Shown piece by piece: positions 21,600-33,869 of a DNA stretch of 64,000 nt. Each line of letters starts with the position of its first letter. Positions within the stretch are counted from its first letter, which is position 1. The DNA comes from Muscardinus avellanarius (lineage: Eukaryota; Chordata; Mammalia; Rodentia; Gliridae), in NCBI GenBank assembly GCA_963383645.1, contig OY726569.1:74333135-74397134 (forward strand), in the 5' to 3' direction. Under the pieces are notes generated by a model. That model saw only the letters and a program-made list of their open reading frames with translations, made no database searches and was not told the DNA's origin. The position numbers were made by a program, and so were the translations under genes.

Positions 21600-22480
21600 A
21601 CAAGAACCGAAAGCACACTGCAGACACCGCGCAGTCCAGTCGGCACCGCTACCGATCCTCTCCCTCTGACGCGCTACCGCCCCTTTAAGGCCCTCCCCAC
21701 TTCGGCCGCCTCTCCCCGCCCTCCTGCGACGGCGCATGCGCGCGGGGCCTCTGGGCGGGGCGGTCACGGCGGCGCGACGCCGGCGCAGGTTGCGTGCGCG
21801 CTGGCTCCGCCCCTCTGGCCCCGCCCCGCCCCCTGCGCGGGGCCTCCCCCGCCCGCGCGGTACAGCTGGGGCAGTGACGCTGGCGCCGCCGCCGCGTTCC
21901 TTTCTCCGAAGCGGGCGTCCGCCTCGCCGTCTCCCTCCCTCCTTCCCTCCCTCCCTCTCCCGCCCGCCGCCTCCTCCCGCAGCGCCCGCCAGCGCGACAA
22001 GGGCACGCGGGGCCTCGCCGAGACCCGAAAGGGCTGCGGGCGCGCGCGGCGGCGCAGCGGATCCGGCGGCGCGGAGGCGGCGAGTGCCCCGGTCTCCGAG
22101 GTCTCCGCGCAGCTCCCGGGTGAGTTGTCACCGCGGCCCGGGCCGGCATTGTGTCACCGGCGCGCCGCCGGCTGTCAGCGCGCGGGCTGGAGGCCGGCCC
22201 GCTGTCACCGGCCGCCCCGAGCCGGTGTGGCCCGGCCGCGGCGGGGCTGTGCGGGGCGCGGAGGACCGGCCGGGCTCGGGGGCCCGCAGCCGAGGGCCGG
22301 TGCGGAGCGCCGGGCGGAGGCCCTCGCTAGGACTGTTGTTATTTCCCTCCCGCCGGGGGAGCTCGGCGCCGGCCCCGGGCCGGGCTGGCTCCGCGGAGGT
22401 GGGTTTCCTGGGGAAATCCAGGAGCCCCGGGTACGTGAGCGCGAGCATTCGGGAGCCCCGGCGCCTCGTCCGGTCTAAGC
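21600..22480 (+). promoter_or_regulatory. CpG-island promoter
   Basis: This is the only long CpG-dense, SINE-free block in the window. It contains an NRF1-type palindrome GCGCATGCGC (21,732-21,741), a GC box GGGCGGGGC (21,753-21,761) and reverse GC boxes at 21,804-21,813 and 21,818-21,833. There is no TATA box at a sensible distance. This is the usual make-up of a broadly expressed, TATA-less promoter. It may also fire towards the minus strand, but I see no minus-strand donor to support that. Confidence 0.85.
21890..22119 (+). other. Probable untranslated first exon, gene not identified
   Basis: A pyrimidine-rich segment (21,895-21,960) after the GC boxes could hold the start site. The exon is taken to end at 22,119, before the donor GTGAGT (22,120-22,125). 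No ATG occurs between 21,739 and 22,119, so on this reading the exon is 5' UTR and the start codon lies in a later exon. A long plus-strand open frame from 21,736 crosses the donor and is a by-product of high GC content. I do not recognise the gene. The 5' boundary is a guess to within about 50 bases, and orientation rests on the donor and the ATG-free context. Confidence 0.55.
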
Positions 22481-23260
22481 GTCTCCAAAAACTTTTCTAA
22501 TTATCTGGGCTGAAACTCACCGAAGCCACTTCCTGTTTTATGTATACATATAGACTTTCTTTTTTTACGCCTAGTTTTTAGAGACTACAGATATTAGTTT
22601 GAGTCTGACTCTTCCGCACGGTGGTGGCTGTGCAGCTGCCGAAGTGGGAGAAGTTACCTGTAATGGATTGGTTATGGGCACAGTGAGACCCAAGAGAGAA
22701 GAGGCGTCAAAATCAAGTATTTGGCTGGTAAAAGGAAGAAAGTTCACGTCTTAGCAAAGAGGCCTAATGTTGTTCTTGCTGCTGGGTTTTCTCTCGGTGC
22801 AGATGTGCGGGGTTTTCTTGCTCTTGCTAAATAGGGTTGTGTATGCCCTGTGTACAGAAGTGCAAGAAGGCTATTTACCCAGTCCAAATAAACCGTAAGG
22901 ATTCGCTCTTTGTAGATCTACAGAGTGGAGAGCGTGTCTTTCCACCCTTCACAGTGATTAATTCATTTCTTGCTGTTTGAGTCTCCCTAGCTTAAAAAAA
23001 ATATGTCTGATGTACACACACATTTTTTCTGTTTTGGGAATTCCACACCTAAATTGTCACCATCTAGTGGAGACTAGTTGAGACATGCATTGAGTTCTCA
23101 GTTTCTGCACTTTGCATTTTTAAGTAGGTGCATATTCAACCAGAATGAAAAATTTCTCAGTGGAGTATTTCTGCCCCTTAGTAATAAAGCAACAGTGTGG
23201 AAAATCGTAAGGGTTTACTATATATCAAGCTTTGTGCTAAAGTTAACTTTCTTTGTTTGC
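22120..23260 (+). other. 5' part of the presumed first intron
   Basis: The CpG-rich character fades by about 22,480. The rest is SINE-free to 23,260, as is common next to active promoters. TCACCATCTAGTGG at 23,057-23,070 is a CTCF-like site on the minus strand. Confidence 0.5.
23057..23070 (-). promoter_or_regulatory. CTCF-like site, minus strand
   Basis: The reverse complement CCACTAGATGGTGA matches the CTCF core except for T at position 12 and the final A. It faces the plus-strand site at 20,662, so the two would be convergent around the promoter. Confidence 0.35.
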
Positions 23261-23261
23261 T

Positions 23262-23669
23262 TTTTTGATACTAGGGATTGAACCCAGGGTGGGAGGGGTT
23301 CTACCTCTGATTTAACACCCCCACCCCTTTTTATTTTTTATTTTGAAACAGAGTCACTAAATTGCTGAGAGTCTTACTAAGCTGCTGAGACTAGTCCTTT
23401 CTTAGCCTTCAAAGTACTGGGAATACAAGTGTGCGCCACCATGCCTGGCTGAGTTTTCAAATTTACTTTTGTTTTTGTTTTTTGCTTTTGTTGTACTGGG
23501 GATTGAACCCAGGGCTGCTCTATAACTCTGAGCTATACCCCCAGCCTCTTTTATTTTTATTTCGAAACAGGGTGTTGCGTGCTGCTGCCCTCTAATCTGG
23601 GATCCTTCTGTCTCTACCTCCCAAGAACTGGGATTAGAGGCCTGTTTCACCATGCCTGTTTTAAGATTT

Positions 23670-23713
<44 letters not shown>

Positions 23714-23912
23714 TGACTGTAGATTAAACTCAAGGCATTCTACCTCTGGGCTACATCCCCAGCCTTTTTATTTTTTATTTTGAAACAGGGTCTCCTTTTC
23801 TAGGTTTTTGAGAGTCTTGCTGGGTTGCTGAGGCTGTTTTTGAGCCTGCTATCCTCCTGTTTTAATTTTCCAAGTACTGGGAATACAGGTGTGTGCCAGC
23901 ATGCCTGGCTTT
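23262..23912 (-). repeat. Three MEN SINEs and (GT)n, minus strand
   Basis: Copies lie at about 23,262-23,450, 23,490-23,665 and 23,715-23,912. A GT tract occupies about 23,670-23,711. Confidence 0.85.
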
Positions 23913-23929
23913 GAGTTTTACTTTTGATC

Positions 23930-24250
23930 TCATTTAATAACAAGCTTTTTAGGAAGATATTGCTATTATCCCCATTTTTCCACTTGTGACCGAAGATAGA
24001 CAAGTTAAATAACTTACCCAAGGTCACAGTGTTCTGGAATCTTCCTAGAACCTTTTCAAAGCACTACTACCTCAGACTGTTTTTCAGATTATGAGCATCC
24101 CTAACTCTCCAACATACACATTTATGGTATGTTTGCCCAACACTTATTCAGTTTCATAGGTATTTGTGTATGCCAGACACTGCTAGGTATTACCTGCAGT
24201 GAATAAGACAGAACCCAGCCATGTCTTTGTGTATTTCACAAAGTTAATTT
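23930..24250 (+). repeat. MIR relic and L2-like fragment
   Basis: 'ttatccccatttttccactt' and 'cttacccaaggtcacag' (23,966-24,028) are the MIR core. 'atttgtgtatgccagacac' to 'gtgaataagacagaaccc' (24,140-24,240) resembles an L2 3' end. Confidence 0.7.
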
Positions 24251-24417
24251 ATTTTGGTTTATGTGGTTAGCTTTCATTGGTGGCTATTTGCTACTTAAGG
24301 AATTTTTGTCCAGTAAGTTAAATAGAGGACAGTATTGGTATGAAAACTCTAGATGGATTCCTGCCTACAAGTGACTTTTTGTTTTACTGTAGTAGAAGTA
24401 GTATAAGAAATCTTCAA

Positions 24418-24900
24418 GGGACATGGCATTGCACACCTATAATCCCAGTACTTGGGAGGCTGAGACAGGAGAATCACAGGTTTAAGGCCAGCTTTAACAA
24501 TTTAGTAAGAACCTGTTTCAAAATAAATAAAACAAAAAGGGCCTGGGGGGGGGGTAGCTTAGAGTTTGAATGCCCCAAGGTTCAATCCCAGTATCAAGAA
24601 AAAAGAAAGGAATCTTCCACTCACTGCTGGATGTCTGTGAATGATAAGTGTTCAAATTCTAAGAGTAAACCCAATGCCAGATGCCAAAAATTTTGCCAGG
24701 AGTGGTGGCACATTTCTGTAATCCTAGTACTTGGGAGGCTGAAACAGGAGGATCATAGTTTCCTAGCCAGCCTCAGCAACTTAGGTCCTTCACAAAAGGT
24801 GAGACCCTGTTTCCAAATAAAAAATTTAGATAGGGCTGGGGGTATAGTTTGGAGGTAAATGCCTCTGGGTTTAATCCTCAGTACTGAAAAACAAACACAC
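24418..24900 (+). repeat. Two MEN SINEs
   Basis: Copies lie at 24,418-24,600 and 24,690-24,890. The 172-codon open frame that covers both is SINE-derived. Confidence 0.85.
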
Positions 24901-25231
24901 ACACAAAAATGCCATAATTATACTTACTTACTTTTGGCTTTGAATTCTCAAAGCCCAGAATTTGGCTTCATAGAGAGAAGAGGAAGACAGGTAGAACATA
25001 AGGGTCTACAGATGCAGGCTGGCAGGTGAGGAGACCTTGGCATTTTGCTTGTTTCCTGGCTGGTCTCCACAGTGTGGTGATTGAACTTGTGCTCTTATGT
25101 AATAGTGCATCTCCTGGCAGGGGATTTCCTCCTTGGCCGTTGCTGGGGCAGTACTTACTGCTTCCCTTCCTTCTGCATACACTCACACACTCTCCAAGGT
25201 AGTAATCTATCTGGCTTCCAAAAGTAAGACT

Positions 25232-25232
<1 letters not shown>
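24901..25232. other. Unclassified stretch
   Basis: No gene or repeat recognised. Confidence 0.4.
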
Positions 25233-25270
<38 letters not shown>

Positions 25271-25497
25271 TGCGGTACTGGGGATGGAACCCAGGGGCAT
25301 TCTACCACTGAGCTACACCTCCAGCCTTATTTAAAATTTTTATTTAAAATTTTATTTTGAAACAGGGTCTCACTGAGTTGTAAGGGGCCTTACTAAGAAG
25401 CTGAGACTAAGTGGCTGAAGCTGTTCATGAACTGTGATCCTCCTGTTTCGGCCTCCCAAATGCTGGAATTATAAGCTTGTGCCACCACACCCGGCTT
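25233..25497 (-). repeat. (TTTA)n and MEN SINE, minus strand
   Basis: A TTTA tract (25,231-25,271) forms the tail of a minus-strand MEN running to 'ccaccacacccggcttc'. Confidence 0.85.
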
Positions 25498-26035
25498 CAG
25501 GTTTATTGCAGTATGAATTGTTTCATTCTCTACATACTTGTTCATCCTCCATATAAAACTTTCTTTTGTTTCAAACCTTTCTTGTGCTGTTTTTCCATAT
25601 CCTTAGCTCTCCTGACAATAGGTTACTGCTACAATCCTCTGTGGGCTTAGAGGAATACATACAAAAATCTGTGAGGAAACATAATCTTCCTCATTTCAGT
25701 ACCAAAATAAGTGAACTGGGAGAATGAAGCAGAACCTTTTGCTGGCCAGAGAACACAGGTGCTTGTCTTTCCCCTCTAGTTCCCCATTTATAAAGGGCTA
25801 ATTCATAAGAAGCAGTAGCAGGGCTATATAGCCCACTTATAGATATAAATCCACTGGGCTAGGTTTCATAATTGCCATGCGTGAAGCGTTTTACTGAGCT
25901 CTTGAGTTGAAGCTGACAAGCAGGATTCGTTTCCTCTCTAATGTCTACCAGGACTCTAGGGGATTCTTGTTTTGGGAGCATTTCCTCGAACAGTAGGAGA
26001 ACATTGGAGAAAGAGGAAGGAATTCTGTGGCTTTT
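25498..26035. other. Unclassified stretch
   Basis: Single-copy-looking. No supported features. Confidence 0.4.
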
Positions 26036-26039
26036 TTTT

Positions 26040-26605
26040 TGAACTGGGGATTCAGCCCAGGGGCATTCAGCTTTAGAAATACACCCACAGCAGCAGCCCT
26101 CTTTGTTTTTATTTTGAAACAGGGTCCCTAGATTGCTGAGCCTGGTCTCAAATCTGTGATACTCCTGTCTCAGCTACCCCAAGTACTGGGATTACAGATG
26201 TGTGCCACCATGCATGGCTGGCTTTTTTTTTTCTAACTTGGAATGCTTTGATTGCTCTTTTGCAAACTTGAACCTTGATGATCAGGACTTTTGGCTTAAG
26301 GTAAGCACTAAGACAAATGCATGTGTGCATAAGAGATTTTTCTGGTCTCTTTTCTTTTCTTTTTCTTTTTCCTTTTTTTTTTTCTTTTTTTTTTTTTCCT
26401 TGTGGTACTGGGGATGGAACCCAGGGGCATTCTACTTTCGAGCTATACCCCAGCCCTATTTTTTATTCTTTTTTTTTTTTTTGTTAGTCTTTATTTTGAA
26501 ACAGGGTCTTACTGAGTTGCAAAGGGCCTCACTAAGTAGCTGAGGCTGTCCGCCAGCTGCTCAGCCTCCCAAATTCTAGGATTACAAGTGTGTGCCACCA
26601 CTCCT
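26040..26605 (-). repeat. Two MEN SINEs, minus strand
   Basis: Copies lie at 26,040-26,220 and 26,400-26,605, with T-rich tails. Confidence 0.85.
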
Positions 26606-26654
26606 GTCCCCCTGGTTTCTTTTCAAGATAGCTTCTATGTATCGGTCACCTCTT

Positions 26655-27030
26655 GCCTTAGTTCATTTCCTGTTGCTAAAGAAATAGAAGAATATTAGAA
26701 TAGAAAAATAGAAGTTATTAAAGAATAGAAGTTTATTTGGCTTACAGTTTTGGAGGCTGGGAAGTCCAATAGATTGACACCCACATCCTGCATCATAACG
26801 TGGTGCAGGGCATCATGTGGTGAAATAGCAACTGTGGCACCTTGGGTTGCTTCCTCTTGTGCTACGAATGCCATCATGGGGCCCTACCCTCATGACCTCA
26901 TCCAATCCTAATTACCTGCCAAGACCTCCACCTTCTCTAACCCCACTTCCAAACAGAATCAACAACATATGCATTTGACAGGCTTCCAATACATGAACTT
27001 TTAGAGGATGTGTTTGAATCATAGCACCCA
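26655..27030 (-). mobile_element. MaLR (ERVL-MaLR) LTR, minus strand
   Basis: It reads 'ttagttcatttcctgttgct', then 'gtttatttggcttacagttt', 'ggaggctgggaagtcc', 'catgacctcatccaatccta' and 'aattacctgcc', ending 'gaatcatagca'. This is the reverse complement of the 5'-to-3' order of MLT1/MST-type LTRs. No internal sequence is visible. Confidence 0.75.
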
Positions 27031-28360
27031 CATATCCTATGATAGTGAAATTTTAAATAATTTTATTATAGTGAAGTTTTAGTGACCCTGGCTCAGATTC
27101 AAAGCAGTAGTCATTGTTCCCTTGGATGATTGTAAGTTCATGGATATTGCTTCGTAAAAAATGTTCTCTGTGATAGATGTTCTAGCAGGCACCTGTGTGT
27201 TCTTCCTGCCTGTGCTCACTGCTGTCCTTTTTCTTTCTCTGTTAGTTTTTGGCCTAGAAACCAGCAGGATTCATTCCTTTGCTCTTTTATCCTCTGGTTC
27301 TCACCTGGGTGTGAAAGTCTCCACTCCATGGTAGACCTCAGCAGATCACTGGAGCTGTGAAAGGCCAGCTGTGCTACTGTGAAGGTGGAGGTGTGGGGGC
27401 ACCTCTGTGAAGACACAGGGTAGAACACAGCAAGAAGTGCAGCAACTGCCCTGACAACTGAACCTGTTTTCAGGGACATGGTGCCTGTGATGTGCTCTCC
27501 CTCCATGGCTCGCACATCTTAGAATCGGAGAACAGCCACCCTTAACATCTGAAGGCTGTGTGCCAAGAATTCACGCAGTACTCCTGAAACAGGATATTAC
27601 CGAAGCATTTTCACAAGCAGAAACAGATGTAGTTCCCTGTTCCTGTGCATGATGTTTAGTAGATCCTTAAAATTACCTGATAGCTGTATGCCCTGATGTT
27701 ACCGCTCCCATACACAGACGTTTTATTTTCTGCAGAACCCCGTTACTTGCTTTGGGGAAGCTAGCCTGGGATTCCTGTTGACAGTTAATAGATTTTCAGT
27801 GGGTTTGCAGACTGTAGAGGTGGTTACTGACAATCCTTTATTACTCAGAAGATGATCTTCGATGGTGAAAAATTAAGTGATTCAGGATTCTTTTCTCCTG
27901 CAGCTGGAGATGAGAAACCAAACCTCAGAGAAGACACATGAATAGGGATAGGGACTATTTCCTACCTTTCCTGTCTTACCACCCTTTCTTGAGGAAGAAC
28001 ATCTATCTAAATCTTTCCAAATCCAGCCTATTGCCCACAGTGACTTGCATTCACCCACAGAAGTTTAAGATCAGAGTGTGAAAATATCTTTTATGCAGAC
28101 TGAACTGGCTGACATTTTCTTTTGCTTAGACTAGGCTTCAGCTTCTAACAAAGTCAGTAAAAATGAAACCGGCTTCTGGGAATGTGATAGTATCCTGTTT
28201 ATCCAATTCTTCCTTCTTTGGGTTGTTCTCCGTTGATCTCAATAAACTAAGTGGGTGGATTTTTGGGAAAAAAAAAAAAAAAGAACAAGATGGATTTGCT
28301 TGTTTTTGCATTATAAATTATAGTAGTCTGAGGAAACTGAGGTTTTTTTTTATTGTTGTT
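27031..28360. other. Unclassified 1.3-kb stretch free of SINEs
   Basis: I see no gene or named repeat. It is one of the longer SINE-free intervals outside the promoter. No exon is convincing. Confidence 0.45.
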
Positions 28361-28362
28361 GT

Positions 28363-28995
28363 TGTTTTGGAACTGGAGGTTGAACCCAGAGGCATTCTAC
28401 CTTCGAGCTATACTCCCAGCCTCATTTTAAGTAGGATTTCACTAAGTTGTTGAGGCTGGCCTCAAACCTGTAATCCTCCTGTCTCAGACTCTCAAATACT
28501 GGAATTACATTACCACCATGCCCGATATATATATATTTTTAAATTGTCATTACACTGGGACAAGATTGCAGAATAATCAGTTGTAAGATAGAGGGGAAAA
28601 TACCCCAATGATTCTCATCTTTCTTATGTATCCTGTTTTTTTCCATCATTAGTGGTAATCTCTTTGTATATGGCATAAACTTTCCTCTGGTATACTGTTT
28701 TTAACTTTTTTTTTTTTTGTGGTAATGGGAATGGAATTCAGGGTCATTCTATCTCTGAGCTACACCCCCAGCCCTATTTTTTATTTTTTATTTTGAAACC
28801 GGTTTCGCTGAGTTACAAAGGGCCTCACTAAGTAGCTGAGGCTGTACTTGAACTGGGATCCTCTGGTCTCAGCCTCCCAAATGCTGGGATTGCAAGTGTG
28901 CACCACCACGCCTGGTTCTAACTTTTTGTTTTGCTTATTTTGGGTCTAGGAATGGAACTCAGGGCTCTCCCATTAAGCTATATACCCAGCCTCTA
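28363..28995 (-). repeat. SINE cluster, minus strand
   Basis: A MEN copy lies at 28,363-28,525 (internal deletion), a MEN at 28,720-28,918 and a bare ID tail at 28,945-28,995. Confidence 0.8.
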
Positions 28996-29149
28996 TAATT
29001 GTTTTTCATGGCTTTAGAGTATTCCATAGAATAGATGCGTCACGATTTAAATACCTTCCTTTATATTTAGACTAATTGTAAGTTTGCTCAAGGAAGATTT
29101 TTTTTGGGGGGTGGCTGACATGCATTCTGTTTTGTCATATATACCTTTT

Positions 29150-29650
29150 TTTTTATTAAAGAATTGGTTTTGTTGATGTAATTTATATATCTTAAAATTC
29201 ACCCACTTAAGTGTATGATTTTAGTCTATTTGTAGATTTATATAATATCACCATACTGTTACATTAAGAATATTTCCATCACCCCCAAAAGAAATCCATT
29301 AGCAATCATTCCCCGCAGCTCTAGGCCACCACTAATCTACCTTTTCTATTTGCCTCTTTGGTTATTTCATATTGATGGAATCATATGATAAGTTGTCTTT
29401 TGTAACTGGCTTTTTAAAAATTTTTAAAGATTCATTTTGGTAGTATATATCTATTTTATTCCATTTTATTTCTGAATAATATTTTATTGTGAAGATAGGC
29501 CACATTTTATCTGTATGTCATTTGTTGGGCATTTGGGTTGTTTCTATTTTTAGTTATGAATAATGTTGCCAAGAACATCCTTATATAAGTTTTAGTATGG
29601 ACATATGTTTTCATTTTTCAGAAAGATATTTTTAAACCTGAATATATATT
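29150..29650. repeat. Ancient L1 (L1M) relic
   Basis: 'ttgatgtaatttatatatct', 'atttccatcacccccaaaag', 'ggccaccactaatctacc', 'atggaatcatatgataag' and 'gggcatttgggttgtttc' appear in the order known from old mammalian L1M sequences. Orientation not assigned. Confidence 0.7.
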
Positions 29651-29737
29651 TTCACTTTGAAATTAACATTCTACTTGGTTATGGTTGAGGAAAAACTATG
29701 TTATAGTAAAATTTTTAGGTCCAGTGGTGTTGAAGAT

Positions 29738-30397
29738 ATTGCCCTGTAGCTTGGAGGTAGAATGCCCCTGGGTTCCAGCCTCAAGACTGCAAACACAACA
29801 AGAACAACAAGAACAACAACAACAAACTAAAACTATTGGGAGGGGAAAAAATCTCATAAAGTTTGAATTCTCCAGTAACATTGTTACTAAATCTTTGGTC
29901 CAGAATTTTGTACCTCAGTGAGAGTTGACAGATTCCACAGTACCTAAATTCAGTGTACATTTACTATTTTCAAAATTAAAGAGAAGCCGGGCGTGGTGAT
30001 GGCAAGCCCAGCGCTTGGGAGGCTGAGACAGGAGGATCACACAGGTTCGAAGCCAGCCTCAGCTACTTAGTGAGGTTCTCAGCAACTTAGTGAGACCCTG
30101 TTTCCAAATAAAGTATCAAAAATAGGTCTGGGAGTATAGCCTGGAGTTAGAAAAGCCTCTGGCCAGGCATGGTGGCGCACGCGTGTAATCCCCGTGCTTG
30201 GGAGGCTGAGACAGGAGGATCGTGCAGGTTCGAAGCCAGCCTCAGCTGGTTTAAGAGACCCTGTCTCCAAATAAAATATAAAAAATAGGTCTGGGATTAT
30301 AGCCCGGAGGTAGGGGCCCCTGGGTTCCATTCCTAGTACCACCCCCTCCAAAAAAAAAGAGAAAAGCCTCTGGGTTCCACCCCCAGTACTACCAAAA

Positions 30398-30432
<35 letters not shown>

Positions 30433-30440
30433 ATAGTTAA
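29738..30440 (+). repeat. MEN SINEs with an exactly dated nesting
   Basis: A bare tail lies at 29,738-29,800. A MEN of the intermediate type starts at 29,985, is broken at 30,162 and resumes at 30,374. The inserted copy (30,163-30,359) is flanked by AGAAAAGCCTCTGG at 30,149-30,162 and 30,360-30,373, a perfect 14-bp target-site duplication. An AAAT tract follows to about 30,437. Confidence 0.9.
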
Positions 30441-30451
30441 AAAATTAAAGA

Positions 30452-30912
30452 GAGCCGGGGGTGGTGGTGCACACTTGTAATCCCAGCGTTTGGGAAGCTG
30501 AGACAGGAGGATTGCAGTTCACAGGCAACCTCAGCTCCATAGTGAGGTACTTAGTAACTTAGTGAGACCCTATTTCAAATTAAAGAAAAAAAGTAGGGCA
30601 GAGGGTGTAGCTCAGAGGTCGAATGCCCCTGGGTTTCATTCCCAGACCTGGGAGGAAAAAAAGAGAGAGAGAGAGAAGCATCGTTGTTTTTTTTTGTTTG
30701 TTTGTTTTTTTGTTTTTGTGGCACTAGGGATGGAACTCGGGGATATTCTACTTCCAAGCTAAACCCTAGCCTGATTTTTAATTTTTTATTTTGAAACAGA
30801 GTCTCACGAAGTTGCTTCACTTAGTAGCTGAGGCTGGCTGCAAACCTGTGATCATCCTGTCTCAACCTACCAAGTACTAGGATTACAAGTGTGTGCCACC
30901 ATGCTCGGCTGA
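30452..30912. repeat. Two MEN SINEs in opposite orientation
   Basis: A plus copy lies at 30,452-30,655 and a minus copy at 30,718-30,912, separated by GA- and T-rich tails. They could fold as an inverted pair in RNA. Confidence 0.85.
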
Positions 30913-31700
30913 AGCATCAGTTTTAAATCATGTCATTGCATTTTATAGAGAGAACCCTATCATGCACCACACAAGCCTTAGCACATGTAATTTATAGTTC
31001 TCAGCAGCTTTTCCTTTCCTTGTGAAAAATTCCATGCCAGGTTTCTGTGCTCCTGCTTCTGCTAGGCTGGGAAGCCAACCAGCACGGTAGGGAGAGGAAG
31101 GAGAGGGGCTGGCTGTGCATGCTGTAAAAATACAGGACTGAGAAAGAATGCTCTTTAGAACAGCTTTCACAGGTGGACCTTGGTTGTACCCGAGGTTAAA
31201 AATATAGATCAGGCTAGACACCAAGAAGAGCAGATGGTGCTGCTGAGATTGTCATTTCCTCTACAGGATCTACCCCTGGGTGGTTTTACATTATGCCAGC
31301 TATTTTACTGGAATAATGCAACAGCCTGTCTTCTTTTGCCCTTGTCCTAATTGGAACTAGCATGCACGATCAATAGCTAGTCTTCCTTTCCCTGCTTCTA
31401 GATCCCTGCTAAAAGCTCTGGAAGGTATACAGAGGGTCAGGATGGTTCCACTTCAGCTACACATGTAGGAGAGGGCACATGCCCTTTGTCTAACAAGAGA
31501 GACAAAATAAAGAGCTTGACTTCTCTGGTCCTTGTGTGTGGAACCAAGTCCAAGAATTTGTCCTTTTAGAAAGTTCCTTCTTCCACGTGTGTAAATGTGT
31601 GAACGTAGTCATAACATCTCTGCCAAAATTCCCTGTACGAAATTTGGGATTTGGAGCAGGCCCTGCCTGTTAATACAAATGCTAATGCCAAGTCTTAAAA
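30913..31700. other. Unclassified stretch
   Basis: Single-copy-looking. No supported gene. Confidence 0.4.
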
Positions 31701-31704
31701 TTTC

Positions 31705-31912
31705 AAAAAGCTAAGTGAGCCATGCATAGGGGGCACACGCCTGCAATCCAGTACTTGGGAGGCTGAGACAAGAGGATCCCCAGTTCAAGGATAACCTCCA
31801 CAGGTAGTCAGACTCTAATCAACCTAGTAAAACTCTATCTTAAAATAAAAATAAAATGGGGCTGGGGTGTACCTCAGAGACAGAATGCCCCTGGGTTCAA
31901 TCCCTAGTACCA
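31705..31912 (+). repeat. MEN SINE
   Basis: Head 'agccatgcatagggggcac', tail 'gtgtacctcagagacag', 'gggttcaatccc'. Confidence 0.8.
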
Positions 31913-33865
31913 CAAAGAAACAAAAGCTAGCCGAGGTGACACAACAGACACTATCTAAAGATTCAGATGTTTGACTCTAGGTATCTAGATGCTACCAAAA
32001 CTCCTTATACAACAAACAAGAATGAAGAGAGGAGACTGTAGGCCCATAACACTATAGAGTTGTGCAAATGAGACTGGGGATTGACTTATTCTTTTGCCTC
32101 ATTTTTTGGAAAAGAAAATGGGAAATGGAGGCTCAGAGCTGGTTTGCCTGAGAGGTGAAGGGCTGGGGGAAGGTGGCTACTGTTTCCTAGTCTAGTGCCT
32201 TTTCTACTCCATAACGATCACCGTATTTCTTCTGTTCTTGGCCATCCCAGTAGAGGGGACTGGGAGCCCAGCAGAATTTTGTGTGTGTGTGTGAGGGGGG
32301 GGGGGTGTTCTACCTCTGAGCCATACCCCCGATCCTTTAAAAAATTCTTTTTTAAATTTTGAAACAGGGTCTTGCTAAGTTGCTTAGATGGGGCTTGAAC
32401 TGGTGATCCTCCTGTCTTAGCCTCCCAAGTACTGAATTACAGATATCCGTTACTGCACCTAACAGTCCATATTATTTTGAATAAGCTCACTCCCTTTTGT
32501 GATTGTGGTTTTGATTCTAGTAGTGAGATTACAGTGGGGAATGAGTCTTTTTTTAGTCATTTTGTCTGAGGGAGTACTATTCTTAAAATGGGTGCAGTTG
32601 TACCTAGCCTGGGCCTCTCAACTGTTTTACTTCCTGCTGGGTTTCTTTGCAACTCAAAAAGCTGCTACCTGACCCCAGGACACTTTTTTCCTTTGGGTAA
32701 CACTTTTTTCATTTTTCCTTTGGGGCCTCCTTGCCCAGGTGAGACAGTGGCAAGTCCTGTCAGCATTTTAGACATAGTAGGATTGAAGATTGGAAATAAT
32801 AATCAGCCTTCTGGGAGAGCTGATCCTGTCCCCTACCGCCACCCCCACCCCCACTTCACCCCACCCAACCCAGTACAGGCCAAACCCTTCTCAGCTCAGG
32901 GTCTGACTTTCTCAGGCTTCTTTCATGTGGAATCAGCCACCCACTCAAATGCAGTGTGAACACACATCTCTAACTGTATCTCTAACTAGCCAGGAAGGAA
33001 ATAGGTTGTGTATGCTGGCTTTCCCTGTCCCAGAAAGCCAGTGAACGAAGTTTTGTGTTCAGTGGGTGCTGTTGTTTCAGTTGACATGCTCAAGACATTA
33101 CTAGAGACTTAACACATGGTATGTTGGCTGGTCCACACCTTCATCAATCTTTGATTTCTCATCCCGCCTCCAGGTAGAAACTCTGTGGTAGGAAGGCTCT
33201 CTACCTTCTTGTTTCAGTCCTGTGGGGATTTTGCTTGTTACACAGCAACATAGCAAGAAAAACAGGCTCTGGGTTTCCTAAGAGTTCATTGATCCTTCAT
33301 CCCTCCCCCTTCATGTGTACCCTCAAGTCATGATAATTGGTGAGCTGAGTGTCTGTTTGGGCTATGACACTGGGCTGGTGGGAGGCAGGTAGGTGGTTGC
33401 TGCAGAAACCAAAGGAAGTAAATGTAGTCATTTGTTTGGCACATTTAGTGAATGCCTGTGCAGGGTGACACTCGTATACAGTTGTGACAAAGAACAAAGT
33501 GGGCACAGTCCTTGTCTGCATGGAGTCAGCAGTCTGAGGAACCCAGAACTTAATTTGAGGTACTATTGGAGACTCTTGTATGCAGTGGACTCTTGGTCCA
33601 ACTCCTCTGGCTTTGTTGGTGTCTTCTGTGCTTCGAAGTGAGCAGTCACTCTGGAAGAGAGGAGGAGGATTGGAGAAATAGCCCTGGAGTTCCCCTGGCC
33701 TCCTTAGCAAGAAAGCACCTTGTCTTTTTCAGTAGCATGAGCTGGTATAGGAGTTTGGTCTGGTGTGAGGATTCCTGCTGTCCTGTTTTACTTAACCAAT
33801 CAAATTTTAATCTGGGGTGTTTTGGGGGCCCTGAATTTCCTTTTTTTTTTTTAAAGAAAGAAAAG
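31913..33865. other. Mostly unclassified, one SINE inside
   Basis: A degraded minus-strand MEN lies at 32,298-32,465 beside a GT/G tract. The interval 32,466-33,865 is otherwise SINE-free; 33,430-33,530 vaguely resembles an L2 or MIR3 3' end. No exon is convincing. Confidence 0.45.
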
Positions 33866-33869
33866 CTAG

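Noticed and set aside
21736..22500. 254-codon open frame across the CpG island
   Set aside because: High GC content removes stops in several frames on both strands. The frame crosses a strong splice donor, starts in the NRF1 palindrome and has the low-complexity R/P/A/G composition of translated GC-rich DNA.
24340..24858. 172-codon plus-strand open frame
   Set aside because: It reads through two MEN SINEs. The protein is translated SINE sequence.
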